A DNA stretch of 64,000 nt from the NCBI GenBank assembly GCA_022827625.1, contig JAJEIE010000029.1:1-64000 (forward strand), read 5' to 3'. This document shows positions 36,525 through 45,071 of this stretch, piece after piece. A model generated the notes under the pieces. It did no database searches. It was given only the letters and a program-made list of their open reading frames with translations, and was not told where the DNA came from. Position 1 is the stretch's first letter; each line of letters opens with the position of its first letter. This DNA comes from Candidatus Poribacteria bacterium. Lineage in GTDB: Bacteria > Poribacteria > WGA-4E > WGA-3G. A program made the translations under genes and the position numbers.

Positions 36525-36809
36525 ATGGCGAAACGAAGAAGATTCACGGCTGAATTTAAAGCCGAAGTTGTCCTTGAGGCACTCAGCGGTCAAAGTTCAC
36601 AAGCAGAACTGTGTCGCCGCCATAACTTCAGCCAAGACCAACTCTCAAAGTGGAAACAGCAACTCCTTGAAAACGCGGCGAGTCTCTTTGAATCCGCAGA
36701 TAAGCACTCCGATGCTTCTACCAAGCGGATCGCTCAACTCGAGCAACTCGTTGGGAAGTTGACGCTGGCGTTGGAAATCCAAAAAAAAGCATCGACTTTG
36801 CTGAGTTGA
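36525..36809 (+). CDS. IS3-family transposase OrfA (HTH)
   Basis: A 94-residue protein starting MAKRRRFTAEFKAEVVLEAL, the classic HTH_Tnp_1 region, followed by a leucine-zipper-like segment (RIAQLEQLVGKLTLALEIQKK). AAAGGAG precedes the ATG. Its 3' end carries a run of eight A followed by G (36781-36789), a standard -1 ribosomal slippage site in IS3 elements. Slippage would yield the OrfAB fusion transposase. OrfA alone usually represses or modulates transposition. Confidence 0.92.
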   Translation: MAKRRRFTAEFKAEVVLEALSGQSSQAELCRRHNFSQDQLSKWKQQLLENAASLFESADKHSDASTKRIAQLEQLVGKLTLALEIQKKASTLLS

Positions 36810-37646
36810 GTCCGTCTGAACAGCGATGCCTCGTTGAGACGTTGCGGACAGAGTATTCGGTGCGACAGATCTGTGAGACGCTGGGGTTCAACAAGAGTAC
36901 TCTCTATTATCAACCCAAAAGCGACCCGTCTGAAGACATCCTGCGAACTGAAATAGAAGCGTTAGCGGCGCAGTATCCGAAGTATGGATATCGACGTATC
37001 ACAAAGTTGCTGGGACGTATGGGATACACCGTTGGATATCGCCGAGTTGCCCGATTGATGAGATCTGCGAAACCTTTCGGTTTCGGTCAAACGTATCTGT
37101 CAAACCACGAAGTCGCTTCAGGGGGTGCGTCCCTGGAGCAACAGACTTGAGAACCTTCAGGTCTCTCGATGTGATCAGGTCTGGGTTGGCGATATCACTT
37201 ATGTTCAACTCAAAGGACACTTCGTCTATGTTTCTCTGCTCATGGATGTCTTCACTCGCATGATAAGAGCGTGGCATCTGAGTCAGCATTTGACGCAATC
37301 TCTGACTTTGAAACCATTGAAAGCAGCATTACACCGAAGCGTCCCGGAGATCCATCATTCTGATCAAGGGGTTCAGTATCTTTCAAAAGTCTATCTTTCA
37401 ACGCTCAGGCATCATGGTATTGAGATTTCCGTAGCGCGTCGGGGGCGTCCTTGGGAGAACGGGTACGCCGAAAGGTTGATCCGAACGCTGAAGGAGGAAG
37501 AAGTTCACCTCAACGCCTATGAGGACATTCATGAAGCGAGAGATCGCATCGGTCATTTTATCACACAAGTGTATCACCAGAAACGCCCTCACTCATCATT
37601 AGGGTATTTGACACCTGTGGAATTTGAGAAACAAAACTTGTCTTAA
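36806..37646 (+). pseudogene. IS3-family transposase OrfB (DDE integrase), frameshifted
   Basis: The first part (36806-37067 or so) encodes the HTH_21 region YPKYGYRRITKLLGRMGYTV and RRVARLMRS. The frame then breaks; the sequence resumes one base later as NLSVSVKR-type residues, QVWVGDITYVQLKGHFVYVS, the DDE residues in WVGDITY, HHSDQGVQY and NGYAERLIRTLKEEE, and ends HSSLGYLTPVEFE. An extra A in GCGAAACC near 37069 explains the shift. Without it the frames join exactly. The transposase is therefore probably inactive unless the base is a sequencing error. Confidence 0.85.
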
Positions 37647-37931
37647 CTTTGCTAAATTGTGGTCTAAATAAACGTTGGCACTTCACTAGGGTTAACATTT
37701 GTCCTAATAACTGATGACCATTTCGCGTATAAGATCATAAATATACTACAATGCCATAACGTACCAAAATACGTTCATGACAAGTCTTGTGTTATTGCTA
37801 TCATTAGCGTAGCAAGGCACACATCATCGTCATCACGCGAAATCTACTTTGTTTTCTACAGTAGAACAACTACATAATATGGATGCTGCAAAGAAACTTG
37901 GATTTTGGATAGTTTTGAGAAGGAATTTTCT

Positions 37932-39047
37932 ATGATTGGAATAGAGGACATCGACTACCTTTCAAATCAACTTATTACATATATAGGCAATAAACGCTCG
38001 TTATTGGGTCACATAGGTAAAGCAGTTATACAAGTGAAGAAACGAATAGGTAAAGGACACCTTCGTATATTTGACGCTTTTAGTGGTTCTGGCATTGTCT
38101 CTCGTTTTATGAAAGCCCACGCCTCGTATCTTGCAAGCAACGATTTTGAGGACTATGCTGCGTCAATTTCACGATGTTATCTCCAGAATCGCAGTTCAGC
38201 TGATTTAACTACAATTGCCAAAATTGTTGAGGAACTCAATAATCGTGTGAATGAACTATCCCCTAAAGGATTTATTGAAAGACTTTATGCCCCCCAGGAT
38301 GAATCAAGAATTACAGAAAACGACAGAGTTTTTTACACACGCGATAATGCCCGACGACTCGATAATTATCGTAGAATGATTGAAGATTATCCCTTAAACT
38401 TCCGTGATTCACTATTAGGACCTCTACTTAGTAAGGCATCGGTCCACTCAAACACTTCAGGAGTATTTAAGGGCTTCTACAAGAACAAAATCACTAGAAT
38501 TGGGCAATACGGAGGTACTAACTCCAACGCACTAAGTCGTATTAAAGGGCGAATTGAACTAGAACCACCTGTTCTAAGCCAATTTGAATGTGATTACGAA
38601 GTGTACCATGACGACACGAATAAGGTCGCCAGTCAAATCAAGGGGCTTGATTTAGTTTATATTGATCCTCCTTACAATCAACATCCTTATGGTTCAAACT
38701 ACTTCATGCTAAACTTACTTGTGCATTATAAAGAACCTACAGAAATAAGCCGAGTATCAGGTATTCCAAAAAACTGGAAACGCTCAGGTTATAACATTCA
38801 AACAAAATCTAAAGAACTATTTAATGATCTACTGCATACAATGGACACACGTTTTTTCCTTATTTCGTTTAATAATGAAGGATTCATTCCTCCCAACGAT
38901 ATGCGTGCTATGCTTGAAAAAATAGGCACTGTTGATCAATTTGAGATTCGGTACAACACATTTCGCGGATCAAGGAATCTAAGAAACCGAAATCTTCATG
39001 TTACTGAACAATTATTTCTTGTAGAGAGGAAATTCAATGGCAAATAA
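37932..39047 (+). CDS. Adenine-specific DNA methyltransferase (D12/Dam class)
   Basis: A 371-residue methyltransferase starting at ATG 37932, with AAGGAA 6 nt upstream; an upstream in-frame TTG has no ribosome site. YIGNKRSLLGHI is the N-terminal motif X region, FDAFSGSGIVSRFMK is the SAM-binding motif I, and YIDPPYNQHPYGSNY carries the DPPY catalytic motif. Motif order X-I-IV fits the alpha (Dam-like) class. It overlaps the endonuclease gene by 11 nt and should protect host DNA at the same site. The gene is visibly more AT-rich than the core genes, consistent with transfer. Confidence 0.9.
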   Translation: MIGIEDIDYLSNQLITYIGNKRSLLGHIGKAVIQVKKRIGKGHLRIFDAFSGSGIVSRFMKAHASYLASNDFEDYAASISRCYLQNRSSADLTTIAKIVEELNNRVNELSPKGFIERLYAPQDESRITENDRVFYTRDNARRLDNYRRMIEDYPLNFRDSLLGPLLSKASVHSNTSGVFKGFYKNKITRIGQYGGTNSNALSRIKGRIELEPPVLSQFECDYEVYHDDTNKVASQIKGLDLVYIDPPYNQHPYGSNYFMLNLLVHYKEPTEISRVSGIPKNWKRSGYNIQTKSKELFNDLLHTMDTRFFLISFNNEGFIPPNDMRAMLEKIGTVDQFEIRYNTFRGSRNLRNRNLHVTEQLFLVERKFNGK

Positions 39048-39756
39048 AAATCGACTGCGAGAATCGCGAGCAGACACCACAATCAATACAACAGCTAAAC
39101 AACAAGAAAGTGAACTTATCAAGGCACTTTACAAAGTTGATGAATATTTGAAGGACAGATTTGCTAAAAGGATCACTTTAACTCATGCAAAACAATGGTA
39201 CTTGAAAGATATTATTAGTGAACTGAGACCATATTTCCCCAACATTGATTTACATCACCACTTTGAGAAGAGCCATATTCGACCGGACGGTGGTATTCTT
39301 GGAATAAAAAGTGTCAAGGACAACACCCTAACTTATCCAATCTTAATTTCAGAAGTCAAAAATCAGGGAACAAATGATATACGTGCTAGGGAAGGGAAAC
39401 CCAAGCAAGCAAAAGGAAACGCTATTGAACGTCTTGGAAAGAACTTAATAGGACTTCGTACCGCGTTACTGCGCGAAAGTATCTTCCCGTTTGTTTGTTT
39501 TGGGTACGGTTGTGACTTTGAGGAAACCTCTTCAATTTTAGATCGGATATCAACCATGGCAATGTTTGGCAAACTCAACAAAATTTATCTTCACAATGAA
39601 GAAGATGGACGATTCAACCGCGGTAGTTTTTATTTTCGTGCTGAGAAATGGAAAGTTGATGAAATGTTCGACATTATGAAAGACATTGCGGAACGTGCTG
39701 TGTTATATTACTTCTCTAAGTACCGTGAGGATTATTTTACTGATTCTTCTGATTAA
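39037..39756 (+). CDS. EcoRI-like type II restriction endonuclease
   Basis: A 239-residue protein resembling the EcoRI family. RPDGGILGIKS carries Asp84, PILISEVKNQG carries Glu106 and Lys108, and GNAIERLGKN follows, the same order and near-identical wording as around EcoRI Asp91, Glu111 and Lys113. These form the PD-(D/E)xK active site. EcoRI cuts GAATTC; whether this enzyme keeps that specificity is an inference. AGAGGAAA precedes the ATG inside the end of the methyltransferase gene, so modification is translated first. Confidence 0.85.
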   Translation: MANKNRLRESRADTTINTTAKQQESELIKALYKVDEYLKDRFAKRITLTHAKQWYLKDIISELRPYFPNIDLHHHFEKSHIRPDGGILGIKSVKDNTLTYPILISEVKNQGTNDIRAREGKPKQAKGNAIERLGKNLIGLRTALLRESIFPFVCFGYGCDFEETSSILDRISTMAMFGKLNKIYLHNEEDGRFNRGSFYFRAEKWKVDEMFDIMKDIAERAVLYYFSKYREDYFTDSSD

Positions 39757-39812
39757 ATAATCAACCATGGTAAAACATGGAATACACAGACATTTTATAA
39801 CGGAGATTAAGT

Positions 39813-40472
39813 ATGAGTAGTTGGTGGCAATTAGGGGAAAGCGGATATTCAGGAAACAAATTAGGGGTGTATCGAGTTACTTGTGCTTTTTGTATGGAAA
39901 GTGGTAAGTTTAAAAGCGTATTTCATGCTGAGAAGAAGAAACCTAACTCAGATAAAAAACTGAATTTTGAAACGCTTGAGTGCGCGAACTGTAACGGATA
40001 TGTGATGGTTCTCTGGTCCGCTAGTGAGTATGGTGGTCGTTCACACGATTATCGTGTTCTGCCATGGCCGCTGCAAATAGAAAAATTTCCTGAACACTGG
40101 CCAGAGACTATTGGAAGATATTGGCTACAAGCTCAAAGAAATATCCAAGATGAAAATTGGGATGCCGCCGCCGTAATGGCACGAAGCGCGCTGCAGTTAG
40201 CTCTAAGAGATCAGCACGCTAATGGGAATAATCTAAAGCGGGAAATTGATGACTTAGCATCAAAAGGGGTCTTACCGCCAACTATGCAGGAGTGGGCCAA
40301 TCACATAAGGGAACTTGGCAACGATTCTGCGCACCCAAATCCAGAACAAGGCCCTACAAACCCACAAGATGCCCGTGACATAGTAGAATTCTTAAATTTT
40401 CTATTAGAGTATCTTTACACGTTTCCTTATCAAATTCAGCGATACCGAGAACGTAGAGAGAATGATGAATGA
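39813..40472 (+). CDS. DUF4145-like protein next to the restriction-modification genes
   Basis: A 219-residue protein. The first half has two Cys pairs, CAFC and CANC, which could form a zinc ribbon. The C-terminal half, with AVMARSALQLALRD, DDLASKGVLPPTMQEWANHI and ELGNDSAHPNP, fits the DUF4145 helical domain. That domain is frequently linked to restriction enzymes, with no defined activity. It lies 56 nt after the endonuclease gene and has its own CGGAGA site. A defence accessory role is an inference from position. Confidence 0.75.
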   Translation: MSSWWQLGESGYSGNKLGVYRVTCAFCMESGKFKSVFHAEKKKPNSDKKLNFETLECANCNGYVMVLWSASEYGGRSHDYRVLPWPLQIEKFPEHWPETIGRYWLQAQRNIQDENWDAAAVMARSALQLALRDQHANGNNLKREIDDLASKGVLPPTMQEWANHIRELGNDSAHPNPEQGPTNPQDARDIVEFLNFLLEYLYTFPYQIQRYRERRENDE

Positions 40473-40523
40473 TAAAGCTGCTCATAACGAGATAGATCAT
40501 CTGACTGTAAAGAAGGAGCAAAG

Positions 40524-41603
40524 ATGTCGAAAACAAAAACCCCCCAATACCAACAGAAACCGTCAGTCATCGACTGTGATGTGCATAATACGCTCGCTTC
40601 CGAGAAGGTGTTGTACCCCTATCTCTCCGAACGGTGGCGGAAGCATCATAGGATGGTAGGCACAACCGACCGCGTTGGCGCATATATCCCTCGCGCGCAC
40701 CCTTTCGGCGCAAGATACGACGCGTGGACTCCCTCTGGACACCGTCCGGGATCTGATCTCGACTTTCTGCGTGAGCAGCTACTGGACGCGTTCAACATCG
40801 AATACGGTATTCTTAACTGTCTAACACCGGTCTGTGAAATGCCCAATCTCGCATTCGCCGCAGCCTGGGCAAGAGCCGTGAACGACTGGCAAATCGAAGA
40901 GTGGCTTGAAAAAGAACCGAGACTCCGTGCCTCAATGATTGTCGCATGCGACGACGCAGACTTCACGACTACGGAGATCGAGCGACTGGCAGGGCATCCC
41001 GGATTCGTGCAAATACTACTGCTTGCCCGAACAATGGAACCGCTCGGACGACGTAGATACTGGAAGATGTACGAGGCAGCGGTGGAACACGACCTCCCTA
41101 TCGGTATTCACTTCACGGGTGTCGGTGTGGGTCCGATTACGGCTGTCGGTAGACCCTCACACTACATCGAAGACCACGCTGGAATGACACAAGCGTTTCA
41201 GACACAGGTAACGAGTCTCGTCTGCGAAGGGGTTTTTGAACAATTCCCGACGCTGAAGGTCGCCCTCATTGAAGGCGGTTTCGCTTGGCTACCACCGCTG
41301 ATGTGGCGACTCGACCGGTCATGGAAAAAACTACACGACGAAGTACCTGAGTTGAAACGGTTGCCTTCGGAGTATATCCGCGATCATTTCTGGATTACCA
41401 CACAGCCGATTGAAGAGCCTCCGAAACAAGAATACTTCGACCAACTTCTGGCGCAGCTTGCCTTAGATGATAAGTTGATGTTTGCAACTGACTATCCACA
41501 CTGGGACTTCGACTCACCGGAACAAGCACTCCCGAAAAATCTCTCGCCGTCTCTGAAACGGAAAATTATGGCGGAAAATGCGCGTGCTTTTTATCGGCTT
41601 TAA
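40524..41603 (+). CDS. TIM-barrel amidohydrolase (amidohydrolase-2 family), copy 2
   Basis: A 359-residue paralogue of the protein at 31611-32696. It has the opening metal motif VIDCDVHNTLAS, a central His in IGIHFTGVG and the closing Asp in LMFATDYPHWDFDSPEQAL, then ENARAFYRL. Long shared stretches, such as HPGFVQI, NDWQIE and YIEDHAG-like segments, show common descent. Several differences lie near residues 45-75, where copy 2 carries an inserted loop. AAGGAG lies 5 nt before the ATG. Function is presumably the same class of cyclic-acid hydrolase or decarboxylase. Confidence 0.88.
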   Translation: MSKTKTPQYQQKPSVIDCDVHNTLASEKVLYPYLSERWRKHHRMVGTTDRVGAYIPRAHPFGARYDAWTPSGHRPGSDLDFLREQLLDAFNIEYGILNCLTPVCEMPNLAFAAAWARAVNDWQIEEWLEKEPRLRASMIVACDDADFTTTEIERLAGHPGFVQILLLARTMEPLGRRRYWKMYEAAVEHDLPIGIHFTGVGVGPITAVGRPSHYIEDHAGMTQAFQTQVTSLVCEGVFEQFPTLKVALIEGGFAWLPPLMWRLDRSWKKLHDEVPELKRLPSEYIRDHFWITTQPIEEPPKQEYFDQLLAQLALDDKLMFATDYPHWDFDSPEQALPKNLSPSLKRKIMAENARAFYRL

Positions 41604-41760
41604 GAGGCGAATAGCAACGAGATTGTTACAGCGTGTGAAAGCCCATCAAGCCGCGTGAGAAAATTTCAATACGCAAATCTTCAGTTTCATTAACCATAAG
41701 CCAGTTCGGCTCATATTGGGATTTTTGCGTCAACCTGTCCAAGGAAATTTTTAAATTAAC

Positions 41761-41790
41761 TTGACATAACCCAACATAAATTGGTATAAT
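41761..41790 (+). promoter_or_regulatory. Promoter of the TcmP/DUF5131 pair
   Basis: TTGACA (41761-41766), 18-nt spacer, TATAAT (41785-41790): both hexamers are exact consensus. The first start codon lies 42 nt downstream. Confidence 0.75.
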
Positions 41791-41832
41791 TTAATATAGT
41801 AATAACTTACCCAGATGAAAAAGGAAGTGAAT

Positions 41833-42753
41833 ATGAACAATCGTGGGCAGAACTTCGGTGGCGGTTGGACAGAACAAAAATTGGAATGTGTGAGAAAATA
41901 CCTGCACGCCTACACGACAATTATGAGCAAGCAGCCATTCCGTTTTGCTTACATCGATGCTTTTGCTGGAACAGGCTATCGCGAAACAGAAAGCGACGAA
42001 GATCCTAACGAGTTAATGTTTCCAGACCTTGTTTCTTCTGAGGTAGTGAGTTTTCACGATGGTTCAGCAAGGAACGCCTTAGAAGTAAAGCCCCCATTTA
42101 TGAAATACGTTTTCATAGAGAAAAATATCAACAGATATGCCGAACTGCTGGAGCTCAAAAAGGAATTTTTGCTCAAAGCAGAATTTTCAGAAGATATGAT
42201 CGAGTGTGAGCATAGAGATGCAAATGAATATTTGAAAGATCTATGCCAAAAGAGTTGGAAAAACCACAGGGCGTTAGTTTTTCTTGATCCTTATGGTATG
42301 CAAGTAGAATGGGAGACCCTTGAGTCTATCGCGGATACTCAATCTATTGACCTATGGATATTATTTCCGATTGGGACCGTAAACCGGTTACTGAAAAAGA
42401 ATGGAGAAATCCAACCTTCTTTGCGAACGAGACTTGACTTGTGTTTTGGCGAACCCGATTGGTACGAAGTGTTCTATCAATTAGCTAAACAAATTTCATT
42501 CTTTGATGAAGAACAATGGCAAAAAATGGGAAACATTTTTGCGACCATTGAAGAATATTTCATTGAGCGACTACAAGGGATATTTAAAGGCGTAGCAACT
42601 AATCCGCTTATTTTGCGTAACTCAAAAAACGTTCCGCTGTACCTTCTCTGTTTCGCTGCAGGAAATCCAAGAGGCGCACCAATAGCAGCCAAGATTGCCC
42701 AGCAAATCTTAGAAGGAATGCAAAACTCTCCCCAACTAACACTCTTAAAATAA
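41833..42753 (+). CDS. tcmP: Three-Cys-motif partner protein (TcmP)
   Basis: A 306-residue protein starting at MNNRGQNFGGGWTEQKLE, with AAGGAAG 6 nt upstream (an earlier ATG at 41815 lies before this site). AYIDAFAGTGYR resembles a SAM-binding loop and VFLDPYGMQVEW a catalytic DPPY-like loop. This fits the TcmP family, whose name comes from its constant association with three-Cys-motif proteins. The downstream gene, 11 nt away, is exactly such a protein. The biochemical role of the pair is not established; a methyltransferase-like fold is inferred. Confidence 0.88.
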   Translation: MNNRGQNFGGGWTEQKLECVRKYLHAYTTIMSKQPFRFAYIDAFAGTGYRETESDEDPNELMFPDLVSSEVVSFHDGSARNALEVKPPFMKYVFIEKNINRYAELLELKKEFLLKAEFSEDMIECEHRDANEYLKDLCQKSWKNHRALVFLDPYGMQVEWETLESIADTQSIDLWILFPIGTVNRLLKKNGEIQPSLRTRLDLCFGEPDWYEVFYQLAKQISFFDEEQWQKMGNIFATIEEYFIERLQGIFKGVATNPLILRNSKNVPLYLLCFAAGNPRGAPIAAKIAQQILEGMQNSPQLTLLK

Positions 42754-42764
42754 AAGGTGAACCA

Positions 42765-43505
42765 ATGGCATCCCAATCCTCAAAAATTGAGTGGACAGAA
42801 TCCACGTGGAATCCAGTACGCGGCTGCACTCGTGTATCAGACGGCTGCCGGTTCTGTTACGCAGAACGGATAGCGGCACGATTTTCGGGAAAAGGTATGG
42901 CTTACGAAGGTCTGGCAGAGAATACTACAGCGGGCCCGCGCTGGACAAAAGAAGTACGTGCCGTTCCAGAGCTGCTTAACGAACCGCTGAAATGGAAAAA
43001 GCCTCGTCGAATTTTCGTCAATTCTATGAGCGATCTGTTTCATGAAAAGATTGAATTTTCTTACATTCAAGAAGTTTTTTCTGTGATGGAAAAAGCACAT
43101 TGGCACCAATTTCAAGTCTTGACAAAACGATCAGAACGCTTGCAGGAATTCAGTCCAAAGTTGCCGTGGCCGGCAAACGTCTGGATGGGAGTTAGCGTCG
43201 AAGACTGTCGTGTGACACATCGGATTGATGCTCTTAGTCAAACCGGTGCCCATATCAAATTCCTCTCACTGGAACCATTACTTGGTGCCCTACCAAACTT
43301 GGCGTTGAATGGAATAGATTGGGTTATTGTGGGTGGCGAGTCGGGTCCCGGTGCACGCGAAATGAAGAAAAAATGGGTTATTGATATACGTAACCAATGC
43401 GCGACGGCAGAAGTGCCCTTTTTCTTCAAGCAGTGGGGAGGCAAACGCAAATCAAAAACAGGACGGGAATTGGAAGGACAGTTTTACGACGAAATGCCGG
43501 TTTGA
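42765..43505 (+). CDS. Three-Cys-motif protein (phage Gp37/Gp68-like, DUF5131)
   Basis: A 246-residue protein. The N-terminal WTESTWNPVRGCTRVSDGC runs into RFCYAERIA, giving a C-x6-C-x2-C motif at about residues 24-34, the hallmark of the Gp37/Gp68 family. RIFVNSMSDLFHE, VLTKRSERLQ, WMGVSVED and VIVGGESGPGAREM are typical further blocks, and FFFKQWGGKRK ends the core. The Cys cluster and TIM-barrel-like blocks suggest a radical-SAM-like iron-sulfur protein. It forms a two-gene operon with TcmP. Families of this type occur on phages and mobile regions. Confidence 0.9.
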   Translation: MASQSSKIEWTESTWNPVRGCTRVSDGCRFCYAERIAARFSGKGMAYEGLAENTTAGPRWTKEVRAVPELLNEPLKWKKPRRIFVNSMSDLFHEKIEFSYIQEVFSVMEKAHWHQFQVLTKRSERLQEFSPKLPWPANVWMGVSVEDCRVTHRIDALSQTGAHIKFLSLEPLLGALPNLALNGIDWVIVGGESGPGAREMKKKWVIDIRNQCATAEVPFFFKQWGGKRKSKTGRELEGQFYDEMPV

Positions 43506-43530
43506 GTTATTCCCAAATTTTGCCCCCGGT

Positions 43531-43592
43531 GAATGCCATACGGCATTCATACCGTTGATTTGGAATGCCACACGCGCATTCTGGCGTTGATT
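43531..43592. repeat. Two palindromic units of a dispersed repeat (unit A)
   Basis: GAATGCC-atac-GGCATTC followed by ATACCGTTGATT (43531-43560), then a diverged copy GAATGCC..GCATTC..GGCGTTGATT (43563-43592). A third copy with the same ATACCGTTGATT tail occurs at 62718-62748. The palindrome plus constant tail looks like a small mobile or structural repeat; the TTGAT at the tail matches the target of some IS200/IS605 elements, so a link to the tnpB family is possible. Confidence 0.65.
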
Positions 43593-43648
43593 TACGCGGC
43601 AAAATTTGTCTTTGCTTTACATTTCCGGCATTTCAGGACGGTATAGTT

Positions 43649-44155
43649 TTAGACTCTCGGCAAATCGTCAGCGAGGAGTGCCTCAGAAACAGATTTTTTC
43701 GCTGACTCGCGCTCTGGACGCTCAACATGAAAATAACGGAACCAATCTTTGAAATCTTCGGAGAGGAAATTGCCTTCATACTCTTCTTTGAACCGGTCAT
43801 GGAACTCTTCCATATAGACTCTTAGATAAGCACTGGCACGCTCAAGTGCTTTCCAATCAAAAAGGTTTGAGGGCATCTCAACGACTCCGCCTTCAAGCAT
43901 ATTCCGCCGCATCTCTAAGTAATAGGCATAGCGAGCCCCCATTACAAAGTCAACCAGTCTGTCAATAAGCTTTGCGGGAATCTCAGAGAAGCGTCCTTTT
44001 AAAAATTTACGCTGAACTCCCATCTCCCGTTCCAGATCTCGATTGAGCATAAATCCGATAACAACATCAAAAATTTTGTCTACTGCTTTCATTCGTTTTT
44101 GTTTGTCCTTTACTATATAAGAAATTATAAACGCAATATCCCATTGGGGACCCAA
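43649..44155 (-). CDS. Hypothetical protein
   Basis: A 168-residue protein, not recognised. It is helical and charged, with MKAVDKIFDVVIGFMLNRDL near an alternative start at 44089 (preferred start unclear; AAAGGA lies 12 nt before that ATG). Aromatic-rich segments include GARYAYYLEMRRNML and DWFRYFHVERPERE. There is no signal peptide or membrane helix, and the neighbours give no clue. Confidence 0.55.
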   Translation of the reverse strand: MGPQWDIAFIISYIVKDKQKRMKAVDKIFDVVIGFMLNRDLEREMGVQRKFLKGRFSEIPAKLIDRLVDFVMGARYAYYLEMRRNMLEGGVVEMPSNLFDWKALERASAYLRVYMEEFHDRFKEEYEGNFLSEDFKDWFRYFHVERPERESAKKSVSEALLADDLPRV

Positions 44156-44294
44156 TTAACGCGATTTTCATTTTTGTGGATACCAATTTTAACATTAATG
44201 CGCAAATCCGTCAACCAGAAAATTAGATTAAAAAAATACCGACAGATACTCCCTTTTAATAACGCCTTATAAATACGCTCTCCCCGAATTTCAA

Positions 44295-44323
44295 TTGCAC
44301 TCCAATCCGAATTCTGCTATAGT
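44295..44323 (+). promoter_or_regulatory. Promoter placed to give a leaderless ZIP-type mRNA
   Basis: TTGCAC (44295-44300), 17-nt spacer, TATAGT (44318-44323). The ATG at 44330 is 7 nt after the -10 box, where transcription normally starts, and there is no Shine-Dalgarno sequence, so the mRNA may be leaderless. Confidence 0.45.
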
Positions 44324-44329
44324 TATATT

Positions 44330-45067
44330 ATGCTTATATTTTATCTGGCAATTGCGGTGGTGACAGTCCCACTCGGTGCGGGTATCGCTTTTGTATCCCA
44401 AGTGGAGCAAAAACACTTTGGAAATGTTTTCGGCGTAATCGCCGGTTCAGTGCTCGGTGTTGTTCTGGTAATGATGATGCACCTTTACACGGAAGTAGGA
44501 TACGTTACAATCCTCGTGATGTGGGGTGGGTTCTTCCTAATTTCAGCGATTGAACACCTCACAACACACCGACACAATGAACACGAGCAAAACACTCACA
44601 GCAGATGGGGCATCAACCTAACAGTGCTTGGTTTATCGCTCCACTCGCTTGCAGACGGTTTCAATTTGGTTATTGCAGCGAGGGAAGAAATGCTCGGTGG
44701 TGCGCTCGCATTCGGTATATTAATCCATCGCTTGCCAGTCGGGACGCTTATCACCGTCGCGCTTCTCCGAAACCAGACTGCTGCCAAGGTCCTCGTCCAA
44801 TTGAGTCCACTGATATTTGGACCGGTTGCCGGTGCCTTACTCGGCGAACAATTGCTCCAAGGTCCTTTCGGAGCACTGACCCATTATCTGACAGCATTCG
44901 CTGCGGGGACACTCTTGCACGTTGTAATGGACGGGTTTCGGGGGAAGTATACCGCCGAAAGTACTAACTTGAGTCGTCTTGCGAAAGTTCTGTTTGTTAT
45001 CGGCTTCGTCCTGACCTTTTGCGCGATCTATTTTTTCCAGGGATTTGAGAGTGGACATGTTCACTAA
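44330..45067 (+). CDS. ZIP-family metal transporter
   Basis: A 245-residue membrane protein with about seven to eight hydrophobic helices. The ZIP metal-site helices are recognisable as LHSLADGFNLVIA and FGILIHRLPVGTLI, replacing the usual HSxxDGxAxG and HExPxG, and a His-rich loop EHLTTHRHNEHEQNTHSRWG lies between helices 3 and 4. The Glu of the second motif is Arg here, so transport of zinc or another divalent ion is likely but selectivity is unsure. Its stop is immediately followed by tandem repeats and then the glucuronidase-like gene. Confidence 0.75.
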   Translation: MLIFYLAIAVVTVPLGAGIAFVSQVEQKHFGNVFGVIAGSVLGVVLVMMMHLYTEVGYVTILVMWGGFFLISAIEHLTTHRHNEHEQNTHSRWGINLTVLGLSLHSLADGFNLVIAAREEMLGGALAFGILIHRLPVGTLITVALLRNQTAAKVLVQLSPLIFGPVAGALLGEQLLQGPFGALTHYLTAFAAGTLLHVVMDGFRGKYTAESTNLSRLAKVLFVIGFVLTFCAIYFFQGFESGHVH

Positions 45068-45071
45068 ATGG

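Larger units (their letters stand above)
36451..37680 (+). mobile_element. Complete IS3-family insertion sequence
   Basis: The 1230-bp element is bounded by 22-bp terminal inverted repeats: 36451-36472 and 37659-37680 match at 19 of 22 positions and begin with TG as IS3 ends do. It carries orfA and orfB in overlapping -1 frames with an A8-G slippery run at 36781-36789. OrfB has a later disabling frameshift. No 3-4 bp target duplication is visible in the flanks (TAC versus CTT), so one end may have recombined after insertion. Confidence 0.85.
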
